From: Fluviicola chungangensis
GTDB lineage: Bacteria > Bacteroidota > Bacteroidia > Flavobacteriales_D > Crocinitomicaceae
Length of the DNA: 64,000 nucleotides
Assembly (NCBI RefSeq): GCF_007558725.1
Contig: NZ_VLPL01000011.1
Coordinates: 1 to 64,000, forward strand
Reading direction: 5' to 3'
The notes under the pieces are model-generated. The model did no database searches. It was not told the origin of the DNA and saw nothing but the letters and a program-made list of their open reading frames with translations. Below are positions 22,969-31,941 of this stretch, in pieces (the stretch's first letter is position 1; every line of letters starts with the position of its first letter). Both the position numbers and the translations under genes were made by a program.

Positions 22969-23979
22969 ATGATTGAAACAGACATAATTATCATCGGTGC
23001 GGGTCCGGTTGGGCTTTTCACCGTTTTTGAAGCCGGATTATTGAAATTACGCTGCCATTTAATAGATTCTTTGCCTCAGCCGGGCGGACAATGTTCTGAA
23101 ATTTATCCGAAGAAACCGATTTACGATATTCCAGGATTCCCATCTGTTTTGGCGGGTGAGCTGATCGATAACCTGATGGAGCAGGCTGCACCTTTTAAAC
23201 CGGGGTTTACACTGGGAGAAGCAGCAATGTCTATTGATAAAAAAGAAGACGGAAAATTCGTTGTAACCACGGTGAAAGGAACCAAACATGAAGCTCCGAT
23301 CGTTATGATTGCAGGAGGGCTGGGGGTTTTCGAGCCACGAAAACCGCCGATCTCAAATATTGCAGATTTTGAGGACAAAGGAATCGAATACATCATCAAG
23401 GATCCGGAATTTTACAGAGGAAAACGTTGTGTGATAGCAGGTGGTGGAGATTCCGCTTTGGATTGGGCAATCTTTTTAGCGGAAAAGAAAATTGCGAAAG
23501 AAGTGGTGCTGGTTCATCGAAGTGCTTCTTTCCGCGGTCACCTGGATTCTGTTCAAAAAGTAATTGATATGGCCGGAAATGGTCAGATCAACCTGATTAC
23601 GGAAGCTGAAGTTGTAGGGGTGGAAGGGAACGGTTCTTTGGAACGTGTAAAAATCCAGCACAATACGCAAGGTGAAATGACGCGTGAAACAGATCACTTT
23701 ATTCCTCTGTTTGGTTTAAAACCATCTTTGGGACCAATTGCCGATTGGGGGGTGGAAATCGAAAAAAACGCGATCAAAGTGAATACCCTTGATTATTCAA
23801 CAAATATTCCGGGAATTTATGCCATCGGTGATGTAAATACCTACGAAAATAAGTTGAAACTCATCTTGTGTGGTTTCCACGAAGGAACTTTGGCTGTTCA
23901 GTCTGCATTTGCACGAATCCATCCGGATAAGAAAAACATTTTGAAATACACCACGGTCAACGGGGTTCAGGGGTTTTAA
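22969..23979 (+). CDS. Ferredoxin--NADP reductase of the thioredoxin-reductase-like type
   Basis: A 336-residue FAD/NAD(P)H flavoprotein, started at the ATG at 22969 because a promoter -7 box occupies the region just upstream. The FAD motif GAGPVGLFTVFEAG, the segment SLPQPGGQCSEIYPKKPIYD typical of this reductase group, the NADPH-binding GGGDSALDWA and the C-terminal FAD motif AIGDVNTYENKLKLILCGFH are visible. The CxxC of true thioredoxin reductases is absent, pointing to ferredoxin reduction. It is monocistronic and ends at a hairpin at 23994-24024. Confidence 0.9.
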   Translation: MIETDIIIIGAGPVGLFTVFEAGLLKLRCHLIDSLPQPGGQCSEIYPKKPIYDIPGFPSVLAGELIDNLMEQAAPFKPGFTLGEAAMSIDKKEDGKFVVTTVKGTKHEAPIVMIAGGLGVFEPRKPPISNIADFEDKGIEYIIKDPEFYRGKRCVIAGGGDSALDWAIFLAEKKIAKEVVLVHRSASFRGHLDSVQKVIDMAGNGQINLITEAEVVGVEGNGSLERVKIQHNTQGEMTRETDHFIPLFGLKPSLGPIADWGVEIEKNAIKVNTLDYSTNIPGIYAIGDVNTYENKLKLILCGFHEGTLAVQSAFARIHPDKKNILKYTTVNGVQGF

Positions 23980-23993
23980 AGATAACATATCAT

Positions 23994-24030
23994 AGTCGGG
24001 GAGGCGATACATTGCGTCCCGACTTATTTT
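23994..24030 (+). terminator. Terminator of the flavoprotein gene
   Basis: AGTCGGG (23994-24000) pairs with CCCGACT (24018-24024), with some inner pairing, followed by T-rich sequence. The interior GGCGATACATTGCG is reminiscent of the GCGATT palindromes elsewhere in the window. Confidence 0.65.
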
Positions 24031-24125
24031 ATGGAACAATTTTTGGAGTTTCGGGACGTTAAAGAGTAGGATTAAACCAGTTTGTCGGGTTGTTCCTCCA
24101 ATACACTAGAATTAAAACACACAAT

Positions 24126-24860
24126 ATGAAAATCAGTATCGCCATTGCTTTAGTCATCAGCACGAGTTATTTGTCAAACGCCCAAACTTTGGGAAAAATC
24201 GTTTCCAAAGGGAAAGAAACATTAAGCACAGGAACATCCACATCGAAAAGTTCACTGACAAATGATGAGGTAGTAAGTGGTTTACGTGAAGCATTAACAA
24301 CCGGCGCGAAAACGGCGGCAAATGCAGCAAGTGTAACAGATGGGTTTTACAAGAATCAGAAGATTTTTATTCCCTGGCCGGCAGAAGCGAAAAACATGAA
24401 AGACAAATTGGTGATGCTGGGAATGCAGAGTCAGGTGACTCAGTTTGAAGAATCGGTAAACCGGGCGGCTGAGGAAGCTGCCAAAAGCGCTTTTGATGTG
24501 TTTGCCGGAGCAGTGAAAGGAATGTCGGTTGGTGACGGTTTTGCTATTCTGAATGGAGGTGATACGGCAGCCACTCATTTTTTGCGTGAAAAAACAACTG
24601 CTTCGTTGACAGAGAAATTTAAACCGATCGTAAAAACAGCAATGGATAAAGTACGGGTTACGGAATATTGGAATCCGTTGGTGACGAAGTACAACAAAAT
24701 TCCGGGAGTTACGAAACAGAATCCGGATTTGGAGGCATATGTAACGGCAAAAGCAATTGACGGTTTAATGGTTCTGATCAGTGAACAGGAGGCTAAAATA
24801 AGAAAAGACCCGGCAGCGCAGGTTACCGACTTATTGAAGAAAGTATTCGGTAAAAGCTAA
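24126..24860 (+). CDS. DUF4197 family exported protein
   Basis: A 244-residue protein from the ATG at 24126, which gives a signal peptide MKISIAIALVISTSYLSNAQ. The rest matches the DUF4197 family: LTNDEVVSGLREALTTGAKT, FYKNQKIFIPWPAEAKNMKD and a helical end (VTEYWNPLVTKYNKIPGVT, then YVTAKAIDGLMVLI). It should be periplasmic or attached to a membrane, with long amphipathic helices. The function of the family is unknown. It looks monocistronic; a weak hairpin AGCGA...TCGCT at 24920-24937 may end it. Confidence 0.85.
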   Translation: MKISIAIALVISTSYLSNAQTLGKIVSKGKETLSTGTSTSKSSLTNDEVVSGLREALTTGAKTAANAASVTDGFYKNQKIFIPWPAEAKNMKDKLVMLGMQSQVTQFEESVNRAAEEAAKSAFDVFAGAVKGMSVGDGFAILNGGDTAATHFLREKTTASLTEKFKPIVKTAMDKVRVTEYWNPLVTKYNKIPGVTKQNPDLEAYVTAKAIDGLMVLISEQEAKIRKDPAAQVTDLLKKVFGKS

Positions 24861-25043
24861 AAAGTAGTTAAAGAGCTTGGGAATGAATAGTTTTTCGGGC
24901 TTATTAAGTAATTTTGTAGAGCGATCTTTTGGTCGCTTTACTGGTTTAATAAGTTCAAACAATTCCAAAATTTTAAACAAAGGAATATGTGATTCAACGA
25001 TTGAGCCTTTTTAACCTTTGAACCTTTTATTTTTAATAAAGAC

Positions 25044-25361
25044 ATGAAAAGCATCACAGTTACAGAATTGAAAGCATGGAGAGACGGAAACGAAGATTTC
25101 CAATTGATTGACGTGCGTGAACCGTATGAAAATGAAATTTGTACGCTGGACGGGATTTTAATTCCGATGAATGATATTCCTGCTGAATTTGGTCAAATCG
25201 ATAAAACCAAAAAAGTAGTGGTGCATTGCCGTTCGGGAAAAAGAAGTGCCAACGTGATTGCTTTTTTGGAGCAGCAACATGGATTTACGAACCTGTATAA
25301 CCTGGAAGGTGGGATTTTAGCATGGATCGAAGAAGTGGACCCTTCTATGGAAGCATATTAA
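25044..25361 (+). CDS. Single-domain rhodanese-like protein
   Basis: A 105-residue rhodanese domain. The active-site loop is VVHCRSGKRSANVIAF with the catalytic cysteine that carries the persulfide, and FQLIDVREPYENE is the conserved N-terminal motif. Cytoplasmic, with no extra domains. Members transfer sulfane sulfur to cyanide, thiols or sulfur carriers; the particular pathway is not clear from the neighbours, which include a histidine kinase downstream. Confidence 0.92.
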   Translation: MKSITVTELKAWRDGNEDFQLIDVREPYENEICTLDGILIPMNDIPAEFGQIDKTKKVVVHCRSGKRSANVIAFLEQQHGFTNLYNLEGGILAWIEEVDPSMEAY

Positions 25362-25479
25362 TGTAAAATTGAAAATTGACAATTGAAAAGATGAGATAGC
25401 ACTGCTTCGATAAGTCTGAAATCGCAGCTTCATGTGAACAACCTTTTCAATTATTCCATTTTTCATTATCAATTATCTT

Positions 25480-26823
25480 TTGAATCGCAAAACAATTAAT
25501 ACCGTTATTATCCTGGGGATACTCTCTTTGCTGAGTGTTCTGAGCATTCAATTGTTCTGGATCCATAAAACAAATGAAGCACAACGGCTGACTGTTCAGA
25601 TCCAGGAAAGGGAAGACAGCCTGAACTTAAAGCAGTTCTCCGAACGGGCGCACATTGCCTTACGGGATGTACTCGAGCAAATCAATACCAAGGATGATAT
25701 CAGCGCCAATTTGTACGGGGCGGTAAAACAAATCCGTCCGAATTACTTTTCAGTAGATATTGAAGAAGAATTGCATCCGTTTTACCTGGAGCAATTATTG
25801 AAACGGGAGTTTGATAATCAGAGCCTGAACCAGGACTTCGTTTATGGGATTTACGATTGTTATTCCGATTCGATCGTTTTCGGGAACCTGATCAAATACA
25901 CCAAAGATTCATCTTACTCCGTAACAGACAATGATTCTGTGGGTAAAACTTCCAATCAATTGAAATGGAAGAATGACGGGCATTATTTTACCGTTCTTTT
26001 TCCGAATGTAAGTTCTACTTCTATTGAAGTGAATAAAACGGATTTTTATCCCTGGTTTTACCTGGTCGTTTTGTTGCTTCTTTTGTTCTTGTTCTTTGTT
26101 TTTACCCTGAATGTGATTCTGAAACAAAAGCGGCTTTCAGAAGTGAAGACCGATTTCATCAACAACATGACACACGAATTGAAAACGCCGATTTCTACTA
26201 TCGGACTTTCCAGTGAATTGTTGCTGAGGGATGATTTTACAGGTGATCCGGATCGTTTGCACCGGTATGCTGAAATCATTTACAAGGAAAACAAACGTCT
26301 TGAAAACCAGGTGGAACGGGTGTTGAATGTGGCGAAGCTGGATCGCGAAAAGTTAACTCTGAAAAAGGAATCCTGCTCCATTCATGACCTGATCCTGGAA
26401 GCAAAGGAAAGTTTTGATATCAATCAGACAGACCAGGGAGGAGGAATCGAATTATTACTGGATGCCCAGAAAGATACGTTGATGATCGATGAGGTCCACA
26501 TTACCAACGTGATCTATAATTTGCTGGATAATGCAGTGAAATATTGCAATACGGTTCCGTATATTGATATTCGTACCTGGGACGATGCGCAATTCTTTTA
26601 CTTGTCAGTTACAGATAACGGGATCGGGATAAAACGGGAAGATCTGAAGATGATTTTCGATAAATTTTACCGGGTTCCGACAGGGAATTTGCACGATGTA
26701 AAAGGTTTTGGATTGGGGCTTTATTATGTGAAACTCATTGTGGAAGAGCATGGAGGAGCGATTCAGGTAAAGAGTCAACCCGGAAAAGGAACGACCTTTA
26801 CTTTGAAACTTCCCTTGAAATAA
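25480..26823 (+). CDS. Orphan membrane sensor histidine kinase
   Basis: A 447-residue kinase, started at a TTG at 25480; the next ATG would lose the first membrane helix (about 8-28). A periplasmic domain of about 160 residues follows, then a second helix (about 188-210) and the HisKA domain with H232 in NNMTHELKTPIST. The ATP-binding domain shows the N box NVIYNLLDNAVKYCN, G1 DNGIGI, and GFGLGLYYVKLIVEEHGG. It should autophosphorylate on H232 in response to an envelope signal. No response regulator gene is adjacent, unlike most such kinases. Confidence 0.9.
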   Translation: MNRKTINTVIILGILSLLSVLSIQLFWIHKTNEAQRLTVQIQEREDSLNLKQFSERAHIALRDVLEQINTKDDISANLYGAVKQIRPNYFSVDIEEELHPFYLEQLLKREFDNQSLNQDFVYGIYDCYSDSIVFGNLIKYTKDSSYSVTDNDSVGKTSNQLKWKNDGHYFTVLFPNVSSTSIEVNKTDFYPWFYLVVLLLLLFLFFVFTLNVILKQKRLSEVKTDFINNMTHELKTPISTIGLSSELLLRDDFTGDPDRLHRYAEIIYKENKRLENQVERVLNVAKLDREKLTLKKESCSIHDLILEAKESFDINQTDQGGGIELLLDAQKDTLMIDEVHITNVIYNLLDNAVKYCNTVPYIDIRTWDDAQFFYLSVTDNGIGIKREDLKMIFDKFYRVPTGNLHDVKGFGLGLYYVKLIVEEHGGAIQVKSQPGKGTTFTLKLPLK

Positions 26824-26828
26824 GAACC

Positions 26829-26937
26829 AGCTGTAGCTGGTGAAGACTGAGGCTCCGTCTCGCAAGACGGAAAAGCCGAGGGATAGCTGTAGCTGGTGAA
26901 GACTGAGGCTCCGTCTCGCAAGACGGAAAAGCCGGGG
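26829..26937. repeat. Two tandem copies of a 56-bp unit containing a hairpin
   Basis: The unit beginning AGCTGTAGCTGGTGAAGACT starts at 26829 and again at 26885, almost identical over its length. Each carries the stem CCGTCTTG/CGAGACGG, complement of CCGTCTCGCAAGACGG. It is placed directly after the kinase stop codon, before the LuxE-like gene. It may be an extragenic palindromic element that was duplicated. Confidence 0.85.
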
Positions 26938-27007
26938 AACAATTGCAGTTCGCTATGTTGGAGCTGCCTGGAAAGCCTGCAAGGCGTTTTCTGAAGAAAA
27001 AACAAGC

Positions 27008-27015
27008 TATCTTTG
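27008..27015 (+). promoter_or_regulatory. -7 box TATCTTTG next to the LuxE-like gene start
   Basis: The box ends 4 bases before the ATG at 27020, so the message may be leaderless. No clear TTG -33 element was found at the usual distance. Confidence 0.45.
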
Positions 27016-27019
27016 TTCT

Positions 27020-27994
27020 ATGCAAGCGCTTATTGATCGCATTTTTTCTATTCAAACAGAGTCCGATTTCAATCTCTGCGCATTGGAAGTGTATCGTTTT
27101 CAAAAAGAACACGTTCCGGTTTACAAAACGTTTTTGGAATTGATCAATCGCCCTGAGCCGACACATTACTCTGAGATTCCCCATTTACCAATCGCTTTTT
27201 TCAAAACGCATCAAATCATTGCGGAAGGGCGTTCAGTTCAACAAATTTTTAAAAGCAGCGGAACAACCGGGATGGTTCGTAGCACCCATTATGTGGCAGA
27301 TGTTTCTATTTATGAACGTTCATTTGTCCCGACCTACGGGCAGTTTTTGGGGAAATTGGAAGAGCAGATCATCTTTGCATTGTTGCCGAATTATGTTTCA
27401 CAAGGTGAATCCAGTTTGGTTTATATGGTGGATAAACTGATTGAAAAAACAGGAGATTCCTTGTCCGGATATTACCTGGATAGCCCGGGAACTTTACTTG
27501 CTGCAATTTCCGAAGGAAGGAAAACCGGGAAGAAGCTGGTTTTATTTGGTGTTTCATATGCTTTATTGGATTTGGCAGAAATGCAACCGGATTTACATGA
27601 CGTTACCGTTATTGAAACCGGGGGAATGAAGGGCAAGCGGAAAGAAATGACCAAAGATGAGATGCATCGGGAATTGGTTACCGGATTTGGCTGCGAGTAT
27701 ATTGCTTCGGAATATGGAATGTGTGAATTACTTTCCCAGGCTTATAGTGACCGAAACGGAGTGTTTGAGCTGCCTTCCTGGATGAAAATCTCATTGCGGG
27801 AGGTGAATGATCCGTTTGGATTGGTCGGACCGGACAAAACCGGAGGAGTCAATGTTATGGATTTAGCCAACATTTATTCCTGTGCATTTATTGAAACCCA
27901 GGACTTAGGAAGAATAGAACAGGGAAAACTGCGGTTGATGGGCCGTTTTGACCACTCGGATATTCGTGGATGTAATTTGCTGGTGGCAGAATAA
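27020..27994 (+). CDS. LuxE-like acyl-protein synthetase / adenylate-forming protein
   Basis: A 324-residue protein related to LuxE acyl-protein synthetases of the adenylate-forming superfamily. Residues about 76-86 hold the ATP-binding loop FKSSGTTGMVRS. Further motifs of the fold are YYLDSPGTLLAAI, VIETGGMKGKRKEMTKDE, ASEYGMCELLSQAYSD and the hinge-like LRLMGRFDHSDIRGCNLL. It should activate a carboxylic acid with ATP and hand it to an acceptor. No luxA-D genes are near, so light emission is not implied; the partner acceptor is unknown. It runs alone, upstream of the amidohydrolase operon. Confidence 0.82.
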   Translation: MQALIDRIFSIQTESDFNLCALEVYRFQKEHVPVYKTFLELINRPEPTHYSEIPHLPIAFFKTHQIIAEGRSVQQIFKSSGTTGMVRSTHYVADVSIYERSFVPTYGQFLGKLEEQIIFALLPNYVSQGESSLVYMVDKLIEKTGDSLSGYYLDSPGTLLAAISEGRKTGKKLVLFGVSYALLDLAEMQPDLHDVTVIETGGMKGKRKEMTKDEMHRELVTGFGCEYIASEYGMCELLSQAYSDRNGVFELPSWMKISLREVNDPFGLVGPDKTGGVNVMDLANIYSCAFIETQDLGRIEQGKLRLMGRFDHSDIRGCNLLVAE

Positions 27995-28150
27995 AGAGGT
28001 TCAAAATGGTAGGACTTTTCTAAGATGATTTCAAATTTTCGATTGAACTCTTTGAACTTTTTTAACTCTGTGCCGATGCTAAAGCTTTAGCGCAAGCATT
28101 TTGAACCAATTGAACTCGATTGTCTTGTCTTCAACCAACTCGAATTTTTG

Positions 28151-28158
28151 TACCTTTG
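28151..28158 (+). promoter_or_regulatory. -7 box TACCTTTG of the amidohydrolase operon
   Basis: TAnnTTTG match 23 bases before the ATG at 28182, with TTG triplets about 23 to 28 bases upstream. It should drive the M20/DUF4230/CapA/folA operon. Confidence 0.55.
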
Positions 28159-28181
28159 ATTATCAGTCATACCAAAAGTAA

Positions 28182-29381
28182 ATGGATTCAGCAATTCATC
28201 ACATTATCCGAACACGCTCCAAAGAATTATTTGATAAAGTCAAAGGATACCGGGAGCACATGCATCGTTTCCCCGAATTATCGTATTCGGAATACAACAC
28301 GATGAGCTTTGTTGCTGAGCAATTGGAAAAAATCGGAATTCCTTACCAAAAGGAAATTGCCGGGACCGGAATAGTGGGAATTATCCGTTCGGAAAAGCAC
28401 AAAGAAACCGATTCGTGTATTGGTTTGCGTTCCGAACTGGATGCATTGCCAATCAGAGAGCAAAATAATTGTGCGTATAAATCTACTGTAGATGGTGTCA
28501 TGCATGCTTGCGGACACGATGTACATACGGCTATTCTATTGGGTGCTGCGGAAATTTTGTGGGAAAACAAGAACCTGCTGAAACATCCGGTGAAATTGTT
28601 TTTCCAACCAGGTGAGGAAAAAAATCCGGGCGGGGCTTCTTTGATGATTGCGGATGGAGTGTTGCAGGATCCACCTGTTCATGAGTTGTTCGCTTTACAT
28701 GTATTTCCGGAAATGAAGGTGGGTAATGTCGGATTCAGACCCGGTTTGTATATGGCTTCCTGCGATGAGATCTATCTGACCATCAATGGAAAAGGTGGTC
28801 ATGGCGCTACTCCGCATCAGACCATTGATCCGATTATGATCGGAGCACATTTGTTGACCGGTTTACAGCAAATCGTCAGCAGAAAATGTGACCCGAAAGT
28901 TCCTTGTGTTTTATCCTTCGGGCATTTTGAAGCACTTGGAGCAACCAATATTATTCCGGAAAAAGCAGTTTTGAAAGGAACCTTTCGGACAATGAACGAG
29001 GCTTGGAGAAAAGAAGCTCTGGATATGATCGCCAATCACGTACATGCGACCTGTGAACAATTTGGTGCCACTGCCGACCTGGAAATATCAAAGGGATACC
29101 CATACCTGGAAAACGATCCGGTTTTGACAGAAAAAATGATAAAACGAAGTACTGCTTTTTTCGGGAAAGGGCATGTGGAAGAATTACCCATTCGCCTAAC
29201 TTCGGAAGATTTTTCGTTTTATGCACAGGAAATCCCGGTGTGTTTTTTCCGTCTCGGGGTCCGGAACGAAGACTTAGGCATTATTTATGGAGTGCATCAT
29301 CCGAAATTTGACATTGACAGTAAGGCATTAATTGTAGGGATGCAGGCGATGTGTATAGCTGCGTTTGAATCAGAGCTATGA
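28182..29381 (+). CDS. M20-family N-acyl amino acid amidohydrolase
   Basis: A 399-residue zinc amidohydrolase of the M20D subfamily (hippurate/N-acyl-amino-acid hydrolases). The metal site shows HACGHDVHT, the GEEKNPGGA glutamates and a C-terminal histidine in GVHHPKFDID. The dimerisation domain has GKGGHGATPHQTIDPIMIGA. It cleaves an acyl or aminoacyl amide. It is the first gene of an operon, overlapping the next start by 4 bases (ATGA). The exact substrate cannot be read from the sequence. Confidence 0.92.
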   Translation: MDSAIHHIIRTRSKELFDKVKGYREHMHRFPELSYSEYNTMSFVAEQLEKIGIPYQKEIAGTGIVGIIRSEKHKETDSCIGLRSELDALPIREQNNCAYKSTVDGVMHACGHDVHTAILLGAAEILWENKNLLKHPVKLFFQPGEEKNPGGASLMIADGVLQDPPVHELFALHVFPEMKVGNVGFRPGLYMASCDEIYLTINGKGGHGATPHQTIDPIMIGAHLLTGLQQIVSRKCDPKVPCVLSFGHFEALGATNIIPEKAVLKGTFRTMNEAWRKEALDMIANHVHATCEQFGATADLEISKGYPYLENDPVLTEKMIKRSTAFFGKGHVEELPIRLTSEDFSFYAQEIPVCFFRLGVRNEDLGIIYGVHHPKFDIDSKALIVGMQAMCIAAFESEL

Positions 29382-29953
29382 GAAACGGGTTGTTTTTAAG
29401 TTTAATGGTATTGCTTCTCGGTTCCTGCGGAGAAGACAAGGAAGTGCATGAATCGGAGATTTACCGCATTCGTGCGATCGGGACGCTATCCACAACGGAA
29501 TATACACTTGGAAAAATCATTCATTGGGATGACAAAGGAGAGTGGTATACTTACGGCGATCGAAAGATCCTGTTAAGTTGCAAAGCGACCGTGAAAGCGG
29601 GTGTAAACCTGAATGCGATCAAGGAATCCGATATTGAAGTAAAAGGCAATAAAATTATCATTCAGCTTCCGCCACCGGAAATCGTCTCGTTTGAAATGGA
29701 TCCCGATTTGGTCCGCACGGAAATGACAGATGTGAATGGTTTCCGGTCTGATTTTTCGCAGTTGGATAAATCAAAGGTGTTGAAGAAGGGGGAGGAATCC
29801 ATTCGGAAAGATTTGGAAAAACTCAACATTCTGGATGAAGCAGAACAGCATGCCAGGACCTTCATCATTGATTTTTATAAGAATTTAGGATTTGAACAAG
29901 TAATCGTACATGAAACTCCAAAAGATAAAAGAAATACGAACGTTGATCATTAG
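29378..29953 (+). CDS. DUF4230 lipoprotein
   Basis: A 191-residue DUF4230 protein. The signal MRNGLFLSLMVLLLGSC is a type II signal with a lipobox (LLGSC), so it should be lipid-anchored. The DUF4230 part follows, with the typical opening YRIRAIGTLSTTEYTLGKII and NKIIIQLPPPEIVSFEMDPD. It is translationally coupled to the amidohydrolase (4-base overlap), and the next gene, another DUF4230, starts 44 bases before its stop. Family function is unknown. Confidence 0.85.
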   Translation: MRNGLFLSLMVLLLGSCGEDKEVHESEIYRIRAIGTLSTTEYTLGKIIHWDDKGEWYTYGDRKILLSCKATVKAGVNLNAIKESDIEVKGNKIIIQLPPPEIVSFEMDPDLVRTEMTDVNGFRSDFSQLDKSKVLKKGEESIRKDLEKLNILDEAEQHARTFIIDFYKNLGFEQVIVHETPKDKRNTNVDH

Positions 29954-30569
29954 ATTGGTTCTTGTTGGATTGATTGCCTTTGGTGGTTATTGGGTGTATC
30001 AATTGTTTTTCAAGGACAAATCGGAAGATGAAATTGTTTTGGAGGATACTCCATTGAAGGTCGAGCAAATTCGTTCGATCCTGGAATTAAACACCCTGAA
30101 GTTCCAGGATGAAGCTGTGGTTGATACCGTGGAATATTACAAATCGGAAAGTGAATTTTATTGGGGAACACTGGACAAGTTAACAGACCCGGACCAGTTT
30201 AAGCATGGTTTGCATCCAAGCGGTATTAAAAGACGTTTAACGTTGATTGTCAAAGGAGAATTGCTGTATGGAGTGGATTTGAAAAGAAAGGATTTCCAAT
30301 TCATTCCAAAAGACGATACCTTAACAATTGTTATCCCGCAACCGGAATTGCTTTCCGTTTCACTGAATCCGAAAGGTACGGAAGTGTACTTGGAAAATGG
30401 TGAATGGAAGGATTACGAGCGTGCCGGGTTACAACGAAAAGCGCGCAATAAAATGATTGCTTCGGGAAACCGGCTGAAATTACCTGAACGGGCAAAAGTA
30501 CCATTGGAGAAAGCATTGCGGGCTTTGATCAGAACTGATAAAATAGTGATTATTAAATTCGAAAAGTAA
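29910..30569 (+). CDS. DUF4230 membrane-anchored protein
   Basis: A 219-residue second DUF4230 protein with an N-terminal membrane anchor (about residues 11-31, RLVLVGLIAFGGYWVYQLFF) in place of a lipobox. The shared core is seen in RSILELNTLKFQDEAVVDTV and TLTIVIPQPELLSVSLNPKG, lining up with the preceding gene. It overlaps that gene by 44 bases and sits 1 base before the CapA-like gene. Two tandem, differently anchored copies suggest a pair working together in the envelope. Confidence 0.82.
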   Translation: MKLQKIKEIRTLIIRLVLVGLIAFGGYWVYQLFFKDKSEDEIVLEDTPLKVEQIRSILELNTLKFQDEAVVDTVEYYKSESEFYWGTLDKLTDPDQFKHGLHPSGIKRRLTLIVKGELLYGVDLKRKDFQFIPKDDTLTIVIPQPELLSVSLNPKGTEVYLENGEWKDYERAGLQRKARNKMIASGNRLKLPERAKVPLEKALRALIRTDKIVIIKFEK

Positions 30570-30570
30570 A

Positions 30571-31932
30571 ATGAAACAACTTCTAAGTATTCTATTAATC
30601 ATTTTCGGATTTGCAGTTTCGTTTGCCCAATCCGATTCTTCCCGCCTGAAATGTTTATTTGTAGGAGATATCATGCAGCACGGCGGACAAATTGCAGGAG
30701 CTTATAACGAAAAGAAAGATGCGTACGACTACCGTGATTGCTTTCAGTTTGTGAAACCAATTATTAAAAACGCGGATATTTCCATAGCAAACCTGGAAGT
30801 AACACATGCAGGAAAGCCATACAAAGGCTATCCGCAGTTTTCGGCACCGCCTGAATTATCTGAAAGTTTGGTGGACGTCGGCTTCAATGTCATTATTACA
30901 GCAAACAATCACAGTTGTGACGGTGGTTCAAAAGGTGTCGTTAAGACGCTGGATGTTTTGGACAGATTGATGGTAAAACATACCGGAACTTTTCGCAGCA
31001 AAGAAGAGCGGAACAAAAATTACCCTTTGTTGGTAGAGAAAAACGGGTTCAAAGTGGCCGTTTTGAATTATACCTATGGAACAAACGGACTGTCGGTTGC
31101 CGCTCCGTTGATTATCAATTATATCGACAGTGCGGTCATGGAAGCTGATTTCAAAAAGGCGCGTGAAATGAATGTCGATTTGATCGTTTGCACCTTGCAT
31201 TGGGGGACGGAGTATCAATCCTTGCCGAATGCCTATCAGAAAAACTGGGAGAAATTCTGTTACGACCAGGGAGCAGACATGGTAATCGGAGGCCATCCGC
31301 ATGTGCTGCAGCCGGTAGAAGTCAAAGAGATTAAGGGTGAAAAGAAACTGACGGCCTGGTCATTGGGGAATTTTGTTTCCAACCAGCGGGACCGTACCAA
31401 AGACGGTGGAATGATCCTGATGGCAGAAGTGAAAAAAGCGGATGGTAAAGCAGTCTTAGATAAAGTCGAATATGCATTTACGTGGGTTTATCCGCGCCAG
31501 GAAGCGGTGGTGAAACCTTTCTATATTTTACCGGATTTTGATTACAACAGTTGTCGTTCCGGGTTCCTGGATACGGAAGCTAAAACGAAATACGACATCT
31601 TTTTCTCCGATTCGAGAGCACTGTTCAAGGAGCATTCGAAAGGAACAACGGAATACCGGGTTTCTGATCCGGCAATGATAGATCAGTATGGTAAATTGCT
31701 GAAAGGGTATTATGCTTTGGACTATACATCTGTGAACATGACACTTACTGAATATGGCGAGATTGAGGATTTACTCCATGAACCATCACATAAGGTTCTC
31801 GGAGTGGATGGTGAATATCATTGGGTCATAGGATATTTTAAAAGTGAGGAAGAAGCATTGAAAACTCTGAAGGAGAAAAATATTAAAACAGTAGGAAATA
31901 TTGTTTTTATTTCTCCTACCGAATATAAATAA
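30571..31932 (+). CDS. CapA-family (metallophosphatase-like) exported protein
   Basis: A 453-residue protein with signal peptide MKQLLSILLIIFGFAVSFAQ. Residues about 28-300 form the CapA/PGA_cap calcineurin-like domain: FVGDIMQHGGQ, ISIANLEVTH, VIITANNHSCDGG, CTLHWGTEY and IGGHPHVLQPVE supply the metal ligands. Relatives are linked to poly-gamma-glutamate synthesis, but no capBC genes are near. The C-terminal 60 residues look like an SPOR domain (YHWVIGYFKSEEEALKTLKE), which would bind peptidoglycan. It follows the second DUF4230 gene after 1 base. Confidence 0.87.
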   Translation: MKQLLSILLIIFGFAVSFAQSDSSRLKCLFVGDIMQHGGQIAGAYNEKKDAYDYRDCFQFVKPIIKNADISIANLEVTHAGKPYKGYPQFSAPPELSESLVDVGFNVIITANNHSCDGGSKGVVKTLDVLDRLMVKHTGTFRSKEERNKNYPLLVEKNGFKVAVLNYTYGTNGLSVAAPLIINYIDSAVMEADFKKAREMNVDLIVCTLHWGTEYQSLPNAYQKNWEKFCYDQGADMVIGGHPHVLQPVEVKEIKGEKKLTAWSLGNFVSNQRDRTKDGGMILMAEVKKADGKAVLDKVEYAFTWVYPRQEAVVKPFYILPDFDYNSCRSGFLDTEAKTKYDIFFSDSRALFKEHSKGTTEYRVSDPAMIDQYGKLLKGYYALDYTSVNMTLTEYGEIEDLLHEPSHKVLGVDGEYHWVIGYFKSEEEALKTLKEKNIKTVGNIVFISPTEYK

Positions 31933-31941
31933 AGTCATTCA

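Noticed and set aside
26798-27184. Minus-strand reading frame of 128 codons over the 56-bp repeats
   Set aside because: It is created by the repeat and its hairpins and overlaps the start of the LuxE-like gene; the peptide is itself repetitive and has no family resemblance.
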